From contig NZ_VTZN01000012.1 in NCBI RefSeq assembly GCF_008370645.1, positions 1 to 50,760 of the forward strand: a DNA stretch of 50,760 bases, written 5' to 3'. Positions 44,325 to 50,760 of this stretch are shown here, piece by piece. Source of the DNA: Mycobacterium simiae (GTDB lineage Bacteria > Actinomycetota > Actinomycetes > Mycobacteriales > Mycobacteriaceae). How positions within the stretch are numbered: the first letter of the stretch is position 1; the number at the start of each line of letters is the position of its first letter. A program made the translations under genes and the position numbers. Below the pieces are notes generated by a model. The model was given only the letters and a program-made list of their open reading frames with translations, ran no database searches and was not told the DNA's origin.

Positions 44325-44855
44325 TCAGGCGCTGCCCGACCGCAGCGACAATAGTCCGGGTGCGACCGGCCCGGTCAGATAGGTGCGTGCGCCCGACGAC
44401 ACGCTGAGCACGATCCGCGGTGGCTGACTCGCGGCGCCTTCGGCGGCGGAGACAAACCGCTGGACATGCTGCAGCTCGGTGAGCAGAACAGCCGTCTCGC
44501 CAACCGGTATGTCGTGGGGAACCTCGAGTCCGGATGCCCGGGTTGGCTGCAGCGACGTGCCGTTCGGACCAATGCGGATCGCCCAGCTCGCCACATGCAG
44601 TGGGGCGCGCCCGGTGTTGACGACCTTGACGCCGATAACGAATCGGCCCTCGGGGAATCGCGCCGCCGCGTTCTGCAGCGATTCGCGTGCGTCGTTTCCG
44701 GCGTCGCTGGTCACTACCCCGTCGGGTGTAAGGAGACCGACCACGGGCGTCAGTTTCGCCTCTGGCCGCTTGCGAAAGCCGAAGAACTGCCAGATAAGCG
44801 AGGCTACTGCGAGCACGGTGGCCACCAGGCCAAGGACGAATCCGGCGACGCTCAC
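44325..44855 (-). CDS. Membrane-anchored hypothetical protein
   Basis: A 176-residue protein with one N-terminal membrane helix (SVAGFVLGLVATVLAVASLIW) and a beta-rich extracytoplasmic or cytoplasmic domain (TGRAPLHVASWAIRIGPNG, VSSGARTYLTGPVAPG). It reads from GTG 44855. I do not recognise the family; the composition is like small mycobacterial membrane proteins. It is on the same strand as the copper ATPase and lies upstream of it, with 190 bp between. Its function is unknown. Confidence 0.6.
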   Translation of the reverse strand: MSVAGFVLGLVATVLAVASLIWQFFGFRKRPEAKLTPVVGLLTPDGVVTSDAGNDARESLQNAAARFPEGRFVIGVKVVNTGRAPLHVASWAIRIGPNGTSLQPTRASGLEVPHDIPVGETAVLLTELQHVQRFVSAAEGAASQPPRIVLSVSSGARTYLTGPVAPGLLSLRSGSA

Positions 44856-45094
44856 CTTGCGACGCTCAATCTGTCAACCATGATCGTCAACGCTACTGGT
44901 GGGGTTGGGTGACGCAACTCCGAAGCCAGCCGGCAGGGTTATCGGCCCAGTCCGCATTGCGGAAATGCGCTGTGGCGGAAGTAATTGAGGCAAGCCCGCA
45001 CCAAGTCTGATGAAGTTCCAAAATTCACCTGAACATTCGCTAAGACCGCGTTTCAGCACAGGACGAGCTGACATGACCGCCCTACTGTCAAGGT

Positions 45095-45346
45095 ATGAGC
45101 ACGAAGTACTACCTGCAGAAGGTGCCTGTCGAATCGGTGGAGCCAGGCTTTTCGCTGGCCGTGCGCCACGCCGGCGATTATCGGCTGTTCCAGGTCGATT
45201 GCACACAGATGTCCCGGCGCAGTGGCCAACCGGTCATGATCACGCTCACCAGCCAGCCGCTCAACGGCGGCGATCCGTGGACCCTCGAATTGGAGGCGGG
45301 CACGCCGGTGGTCCGGCTGTTGGGCGTTTACCAGGCCGCCTCGTAG
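45095..45346 (+). CDS. Small hypothetical protein
   Basis: An 83-residue protein, MSTKYYLQKVPVESVEPGFS at the start and LGVYQAAS at the end. No signal peptide, membrane helix or known motif; it reads as a compact soluble beta-type domain. CAAGG precedes ATG 45095. It converges with the methyltransferase gene, with 11 bp between. It may be unique to this island or conserved in relatives; I cannot tell. Confidence 0.6.
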   Translation: MSTKYYLQKVPVESVEPGFSLAVRHAGDYRLFQVDCTQMSRRSGQPVMITLTSQPLNGGDPWTLELEAGTPVVRLLGVYQAAS

Positions 45347-45357
45347 CGTGCAACGCG

Positions 45358-46098
45358 TTACCGAGGCTTGGTGGCGGCGACGAACTGCAGCGCGCGTTGT
45401 GCCTGCTGGTCAATGTCGACCAGACCCGCCGACGCAAACAAGTCGACAAAGCTGTGTCGGTCGAACATGGTGAGCCCGATGAGCCCGGCGGTCGCGGTCA
45501 GTGCCTTTCGGATTGGCGCCGTTTGCCCGGAATAACTGGTCAGGATCGCTATCCGGCCGCCGGGGCGCAGTACCCGCACCATTTCATGGGTGATCCGGAA
45601 CGGCTCGGGCATCAGATACAGCGCACCGAAACAGCAAACAGCATCGAATGTTTCGTCGTCGAACGGCAACATGCGGGCATCGCCGCGGACATAACACGTC
45701 TGCGGTCCGCTGTTGTCGGCAACGGCCCGAGCCAGCATCGGTTCGGAAATGTCGAACCCCACGGCGAGGCCGCCAGCCGGCAGACATCGGGCCAGCGGCG
45801 CCGTGAAATTCCCTGGGCCACAGGCCACGTCGAGCAACGTACCGGCACTGTGGAGCTGCAATGCCGCTGCCGCGCGACGCTGTTCGGCCTGGGCGGTGAA
45901 GCCGCTAGCCAGATAGAAGGATGCCGGACGCCACAACCGCTCGTACACCGTTGCGACGAAAGGGCTGTTCATCGCCCGCTGGGCAAACGTAGGGACCGGC
46001 GCACTCGTCGATTCGCCCAACACGTCGAGGAAGCCGTGCCGCAGTACGGCGGTCTCACTGAGCAAACTGCGAGTCAGCTCAAGCGGATCAGTATGCAT
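45358..46098 (-). CDS. SAM-dependent methyltransferase, class I
   Basis: A 246-residue enzyme from ATG 46098 (MHTDPLELTRSLLSETA). The Rossmann motif I is LLDVACGPGNFTAPLA, motif II includes AVGFDISEPMLARA, and motif IV is FDAVCCFGALYLM, as in UbiE/Mtb Rv1403c-Rv1405c-type methyltransferases. The substrate is unknown. The N-terminal about 75 residues are helical and form a cap typical of this mycobacterial group. It marks the right side of the accessory island and is divergent from the acetyltransferase gene. ACCACCCGTGGT at 46133-46144 upstream is a short palindrome that may be an operator. Confidence 0.83.
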   Translation of the reverse strand: MHTDPLELTRSLLSETAVLRHGFLDVLGESTSAPVPTFAQRAMNSPFVATVYERLWRPASFYLASGFTAQAEQRRAAAALQLHSAGTLLDVACGPGNFTAPLARCLPAGGLAVGFDISEPMLARAVADNSGPQTCYVRGDARMLPFDDETFDAVCCFGALYLMPEPFRITHEMVRVLRPGGRIAILTSYSGQTAPIRKALTATAGLIGLTMFDRHSFVDLFASAGLVDIDQQAQRALQFVAATKPR

Positions 46099-46186
46099 GG
46101 CGGTTGTCTTTCGATGGTCCGGAGTCGTATATACCACCCGTGGTCAGGCTAATCTTTTGTTGCCGCAGCGGTAGGCGGCGCCATAA

Positions 46187-47221
<1,035 letters not shown>

Positions 47222-47233
47222 GGATTGGCAATC

Positions 47234-47923
47234 GTGCGGCCGTTCAGGATGGGCGTGGGGGTGACTCTGCTGGTTACTGCCTGCGCTCATGCGCCCGCAC
47301 CGGTGCGGGCCCCGTCGGCTTCCGCGCCGACGCCGCACCCCACCACCGTCACCCCGGCCAACATCAAAAGGATCAGTCGCGAGCTGCCACCCGGCTATGA
47401 GATCACCAACGTTATTCCCAGTGCCGCCTCGCCGAGAGCGATCTGGAGTCTTGACGTGGCCGCGACGGTGCAACCCGCGGAATGCGCGATTATGGCCGAT
47501 CCGGGTAGCAGTGGCAATGGCCGCAGTCAGTCCGCTCAGGGTGTGTCCGGATCAGGTGCGGGCGGCATTGTTAACGCCGTCGTGGTGGTTGTGCCGTCCG
47601 GCCCGGTGCTTCCCGCAGAACATGTGGTTGCCGGCTGTACGCAGTGGACGATGTCGGACGGACATACAACGGCCGCCATCCGCCTCATCGATCCGCCCCG
47701 CATCGAGGATGCCGAAACCCTGGGCATGATCACCGACATCCGCACCTCCGTGGAGTCCGGTACCGAAATAAGTTCGCAGATATACACCTTCATCGCCTAC
47801 CTGGGCCAGCAGCACTACGCCTTCACCACGCTGACCACCGACCCCGGGTCCATGCGTGCGCCGCTGCCGGCTCAGTTCGCCGCCGATCTGCTGGTCAAAA
47901 CGGTGTCGACGTTACGCAGCTGA
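47234..47923 (+). CDS. Putative lipoprotein, Rv0999-like
   Basis: A 229-residue exported protein from GTG 47234 (VRPFRMGVGVTLLVTAC); TTG 47225 is an alternative. VTAC is a lipobox-like end of the signal. The mature part has Cys pairs (AECAIMAD, AGCTQWTMS) and the pattern AADLLVKTVSTLRS at the end that also occurs in the following gene (ARDLLVKAVAAVSG). It probably belongs to a small mycobacterial lipoprotein family (DUF5642-like). Its role is unknown. It follows the acetyltransferase by 12 bp and may be co-transcribed. Confidence 0.82.
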   Translation: MRPFRMGVGVTLLVTACAHAPAPVRAPSASAPTPHPTTVTPANIKRISRELPPGYEITNVIPSAASPRAIWSLDVAATVQPAECAIMADPGSSGNGRSQSAQGVSGSGAGGIVNAVVVVVPSGPVLPAEHVVAGCTQWTMSDGHTTAAIRLIDPPRIEDAETLGMITDIRTSVESGTEISSQIYTFIAYLGQQHYAFTTLTTDPGSMRAPLPAQFAADLLVKTVSTLRS

Positions 47924-47950
47924 GCATCCGCGTTGGGTAGGGTGGCCACG

Positions 47951-48604
47951 ATGTCGAAGGTGGTGCTGGCGCTGGCAACAGTGTGCGTGCTCGTCGGCTG
48001 CTCGCAGCGCGCATCCCAGCTGACCAAGGCCGACATCGGCAAAGTCATCGACGTAAAGTCAAGCTTCGGACCCGAGTTCAAAGTCAGCGACGTCCCGCCC
48101 AGGGCTATCGATCCGCAGTTTTTTGCCGCCCGCAAGCTACCGGACGGGCTGACGTTCGACCCGGCGAATTGCGCCAAAGCGGCTGTGGGACCACAGCTTC
48201 CACCCGGCTTGCAAGGCAATATGGCCGCCGTCAGCGCCGAGGGCAACGGCAATCGGTTCGTCGTGATTGCCGTTGAGACCTCACAGCAGCTACCCGTCAA
48301 CGACCCCGGCAAAGATTGCGCCAAGATCGGCTTTTCCGGAGCGCAGCTGCGAGGTGGTATCCAGGTAGTCGATGCGCCCCATATCGACGGCACCCAGACA
48401 CTTGGTGTGCACCGGGTGCTGCAGGCGGTGGTCGACGGGTCACCCCGCACCGGCGAACTCTACGACTACTCGGCGCAGTTCGGCTACTACCAAGTCAATG
48501 TGATTGCCAATCCACTAGTGATCCCTAATCAGCCGGTCACGCCGGTGGATATCAAACGCGCCCGTGACCTGCTAGTCAAAGCGGTGGCCGCAGTTAGCGG
48601 CTAG
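47951..48604 (+). CDS. Putative lipoprotein, second copy of the Rv0999-like family
   Basis: A 217-residue lipoprotein from ATG 47951 (MSKVVLALATVCVLVGC), with VLVGC as the lipobox. The mature part shares the layout of the gene before it: Cys in DPANCAKA and GKDCAKIG, a VDAPHIDGTQTLGV segment comparable with the IDPPRIEDAETLGM of the first copy, and the C-terminal ARDLLVKAV. So the two form a tandem pair of related lipoproteins. I recall only one in Mtb (Rv0999). The gap is 27 bp. The function is unknown. Confidence 0.82.
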   Translation: MSKVVLALATVCVLVGCSQRASQLTKADIGKVIDVKSSFGPEFKVSDVPPRAIDPQFFAARKLPDGLTFDPANCAKAAVGPQLPPGLQGNMAAVSAEGNGNRFVVIAVETSQQLPVNDPGKDCAKIGFSGAQLRGGIQVVDAPHIDGTQTLGVHRVLQAVVDGSPRTGELYDYSAQFGYYQVNVIANPLVIPNQPVTPVDIKRARDLLVKAVAAVSG

Positions 48605-48620
48605 GGCTCTAACAAGAGCT

Positions 48621-49217
48621 CTAACGCACGTCGCGGGGCCGGAACTGGATGCTCACCCGCGGTCCGGTGGGTGTCGACGTCTTGGGTACCGAATGCTCCC
48701 AGGTACGTTGACACGATCCGCCCATCACCAGCAAATCTCCATGCGCCATCGGGAATCGCAATGATGCGCCGCCGCCGCGCGGGCGCATCGCGAAGATACG
48801 GGTCGCGCCCAGGCTGACGATCGCGACCATGGTGTCCTGGGTGCTGCTGCGGCCGATGGTGTCGCCGTGCCAGGCCACGCTGTCGGAGCCGTCCCGGTAC
48901 CAACACAGCCCGACGGTGGTGAACGGCTCACCCAGTTCGCCGCCGTAAATGTCGTTGAGCCGCCGCCGAATCCGCGCTAGCTGTGGATGCGGTGGCGCTT
49001 CGATCGTCAAGTCGTGAAAGCTCACCAGCCGGGGTACGTCGACCACCCGGTCGTACATGTGGCGCCGTTCGGCCCGCCATGGCACCGTGGCCAGCAGCGC
49101 CTCCAGCAGGGCGTCGCCACCCTGGAGCCAGTTGGCGCGGATGTCGAGGAATGCGCCGTCACCGAGTTGTCTTCGCTCGTTGTGTTCGAATAGCGAGCCC
49201 TGTACCGCGATCGCCAC
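48621..49217 (-). CDS. AlkB-like 2-oxoglutarate/Fe(II) oxygenase (Rv1000c-like)
   Basis: A 198-residue AlkB-family dioxygenase from GTG 49217 (VAIAVQGSLFEHNERRQL), which aligns with the Mtb Rv1000c N-terminus; the long extension to 49382 overlaps arcA and is rejected. The iron ligands are HGD in VAWHGDTIG and the later His in WEHSVPK; the 2-oxoglutarate Arg is in GPRVSIQFRPR. AlkB proteins repair alkylated DNA or RNA bases by oxidative demethylation. It is divergent from arcA. Confidence 0.92.
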   Translation of the reverse strand: MAIAVQGSLFEHNERRQLGDGAFLDIRANWLQGGDALLEALLATVPWRAERRHMYDRVVDVPRLVSFHDLTIEAPPHPQLARIRRRLNDIYGGELGEPFTTVGLCWYRDGSDSVAWHGDTIGRSSTQDTMVAIVSLGATRIFAMRPRGGGASLRFPMAHGDLLVMGGSCQRTWEHSVPKTSTPTGPRVSIQFRPRDVR

Positions 49218-49284
49218 GAGCACGATTCTATCGCACACTTGTTCGACGAACTGGGGCGTGACGCGACCCGCTACGGTTTGAGCT

Positions 49285-50493
49285 GTGGGCGTTGAGTTGG
49301 GTTCCAATTCCGAGGTAGGCACACTCCGGGTCGCCATCCTGCACCGCCCGGGCACCGAACTGCGCCGACTCACCCCCCGCAACAGCGATCAGCTGCTGTT
49401 CGACGGGCTGCCTTGGGTGTCTCGGGCGCAGGACGAGCACGACCAGTTCGCCGCACTGCTGCGCTCGCGCGGCGTGGAGGTGCTGCTGCTGTCCGAACTG
49501 CTGACCGAGGCGCTGGGCAGCGGTGCCGCCCGGATGCAGGGTGTCGCCGCCGCTGTGGACGCACGCCGTCTCGGAATGCCTTTGGCCCAAGATCTTTCGG
49601 TCTACCTGCGCAGTCTCGACCCGATCCGGCTGGCTCATGTACTAACCGCCGGGATGACGTTCCACGAGCTGCCGTCGGATATCCAGACCGACGTGTCGTT
49701 GGTGGTCCGCATGCACCAAGACGCGGACTTCGTCATCGAGCCATTGCCTAACCTCGTGTTCACTCGGGACTCGTCGATATGGATCGGGCCGCGAGTAGTT
49801 ATCCCGTCGCTGGCACTGCGGGCGCGGGTGCGCGAAGCATCGTTGACCGACATCATCTATGCCCATCACCCGCGGTTCACCGGAGTACGGCGCGCCTACG
49901 AGTCGCGCACCGCTCCCGTCGAGGGCGGCGACGTGCTGCTGCTGGCCCCCGGTGTGGTCGCCGTCGGAGTGGGTGAACGCACCAGCCCGGCCGGCGCGGA
50001 AGCGTTGGCGCGCAGCCTTTTTGACGACAACCTCGCGCACACTGTGCTGGCCGTGCCGATTGCCCAGAAGCGCGCCCAAATGCATCTGGACACCGTGTGC
50101 ACAATGGTCGACATCGACGCGGTGGTGATGTACGCGGCCGTCGTCGACTCGCTGCAGGCGTTTACCCTCCGCCGCACACCTGACGGGGTGACGATCAGCG
50201 ATGCGGCTCCATTCCTGCAGGCCGCTGCTGAGGCGATGGGCATCGACAAGCTGCGGGTCATCGACACCGGTTTGGACCCTGTCGTGGCCGAACGCGAACA
50301 GTGGGACGACGGCAACAACACGCTGGCGGTGGCACCCGGTGTCGTCGTCGCCTACGAGCGCAATGCGCAGACCAATGCCCGCCTGGAGGCCGCAGGTATC
50401 GAAGTGCTGACCATAGCGGGCTCCGAACTGGGCACGGGCCGGGGCGGCCCGCGTTGCATGTCCTGTCCGGCCGCGCGTGACCCGCTGCTGTAA
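49285..50493 (+). CDS. arcA: Arginine deiminase
   Basis: A 402-residue enzyme converting arginine to citrulline and ammonia. Motifs seen are the N-terminal [12 protein letters not shown], the substrate-binding [10 protein letters not shown] and VEGGDVL, the catalytic His in [12 protein letters not shown], and the active-site Cys near the end in [14 protein letters not shown]. The length equals Mtb Rv1001. The GTG start at 49285 gives [12 protein letters not shown]. No arcB or arcC is adjacent in the window, so it acts without a full ADI operon here; it may serve arginine catabolism or acid response. Confidence 0.95.
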   Translation: MGVELGSNSEVGTLRVAILHRPGTELRRLTPRNSDQLLFDGLPWVSRAQDEHDQFAALLRSRGVEVLLLSELLTEALGSGAARMQGVAAAVDARRLGMPLAQDLSVYLRSLDPIRLAHVLTAGMTFHELPSDIQTDVSLVVRMHQDADFVIEPLPNLVFTRDSSIWIGPRVVIPSLALRARVREASLTDIIYAHHPRFTGVRRAYESRTAPVEGGDVLLLAPGVVAVGVGERTSPAGAEALARSLFDDNLAHTVLAVPIAQKRAQMHLDTVCTMVDIDAVVMYAAVVDSLQAFTLRRTPDGVTISDAAPFLQAAAEAMGIDKLRVIDTGLDPVVAEREQWDDGNNTLAVAPGVVVAYERNAQTNARLEAAGIEVLTIAGSELGTGRGGPRCMSCPAARDPLL

Positions 50494-50531
50494 TGACCAG
50501 ATTGCCGCCAGGGTCGTGGTTGTTGGAGGAA

Positions 50532-50760
50532 TCACAGCCTCCCCCGCAAGCGGGAGGTGCCCTCAGGCGGCAATTTCGACGCTGTGCGGGCCAGCGCGTC
50601 GCGCACGCGCTTGACGACCAGTTCGGCTCGGTCTTCGTTGATTACCTTGATCACGTGCCAACCAAGGCGATCGAACATCTCAGCTCGGTGAATGTCTTTC
50701 ACATACTGTCGCCGTTCGCTGCGATGTTGGTCTCCGTCGTATTCAAGGGCCACCATCGGC
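50532..50760 (-). CDS. DUF559 endonuclease-like protein, C-terminal part
   Basis: The last about 76 codons of a minus-strand gene whose start lies beyond the window. ALEYDGDQHRSERRQYVKDI carries the conserved acidic/Gln residues of the DUF559 (Vsr-like restriction endonuclease) fold, followed by RLGWHVIKVINED. The C-terminal tail KLPPEGTSRLRGRL is encoded by a hairpin repeat and is probably not part of the ancestral protein. DUF559 proteins are common in mycobacteria, and their role is not settled. Confidence 0.82.
   Translation of the reverse strand, partial: PMVALEYDGDQHRSERRQYVKDIHRAEMFDRLGWHVIKVINEDRAELVVKRVRDALARTASKLPPEGTSRLRGRL
50539..50558. repeat. GC-rich hairpin repeat at the end of the DUF559 gene
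   Basis: CCTCCCCCGCAAGCGGGAGG folds into a strong hairpin with a small loop. From memory, close relatives of this sequence recur in many mycobacterial intergenic regions. Here it extends the DUF559 reading frame and may also end transcription from both sides, as it lies between arcA and the convergent gene. Confidence 0.7.

Noticed and set aside
49218..49382. N-terminal extension of the AlkB-like gene
   Set aside because: Overlaps arcA on the other strand and is not family-like; GTG 49217 matches Mtb Rv1000c.

Overview
This window is chromosomal DNA from a slow-growing Mycobacterium close to the M. tuberculosis complex. Gene order follows Rv0956 to Rv1001 of M. tuberculosis (Mtb) and the proteins read as close orthologues by memory (PurN, PurH, EchA7, FadE12, AccA2, AccD2, FadE13, MprA, MprB, PepD, MoaB2, MscL, Rv0986-Rv0988, GrcC2, Ruc, GalU, MoeA1, RimJ, GlpR, tRNA-Ala, Rv0998, Rv0999, Rv1000c, ArcA). 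It does not look like Mtb itself. The csoR-Rv0968-ctpV-Rv0970 copper cassette, the Rv0960-Rv0965c block and the PE_PGRS16/17/18 genes are missing from their usual positions, and several other genes are added. The species is not decided; all comparisons with Mtb are from recall, not from a search.

Layout. (1) 20-5699, plus strand: purine genes purN-purH, then an AAA+ ATPase and VWA pair. (2) 5778-8376, minus: a GH15 glycoside hydrolase and a DUF1707 protein. (3) 8807-17355, minus: a tight acyl-CoA catabolic operon (AtuA-like, FadE13, AccD2, AccA2, FadE12, EchA7) with a palindromic candidate operator at its head. (4) 17577-22217, plus: rpmF, then the envelope-stress module mprA-mprB-pepD-moaB2 with two MprA-box-like direct repeats. 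(5) 22237-24041: mscL and a gene-poor stretch with a broken IS110-type transposase. (6) 24042-28495: AT-richer, horizontally acquired Rv0986-0988-type exporter and AttH-like protein. (7) 28614-36140: grcC2, a SAF/CpaB-like protein, a PPE-MPTR remnant, the Ruc chaperone with a CIRCE element, folate cyclo-ligase, galU, moeA1(glp), rimJ, glpR and tRNA-Ala(CGC). (8) 36141 to about 46200: an accessory island beside the tRNA, with a Xre/RES toxin-antitoxin pair, an IS481-type remnant, secreted proteins, a frameshifted DUF4185 protein, and a cupredoxin-fused Cu(I) P-type ATPase with a CsoR/RicR-like operator. (9) 46229-50760: cAMP-controlled lysine acetyltransferase, two lipoproteins in tandem, an AlkB-like oxygenase, arginine deiminase and the end of a DUF559 nuclease-like gene.

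The most interesting points are as follows. The copper ATPase in the island may replace the absent csoR-ctpV locus while being controlled in trans. Two tandem 54-bp copies of a repeat are inserted in frame in echA7. The DUF4185 gene carries two frameshifts. Toxin-antitoxin, transposase and secreted-protein genes cluster at tRNA-Ala. I did not see a wholly unprecedented multi-gene system; the cupredoxin-ATPase locus is the best candidate for something little described.
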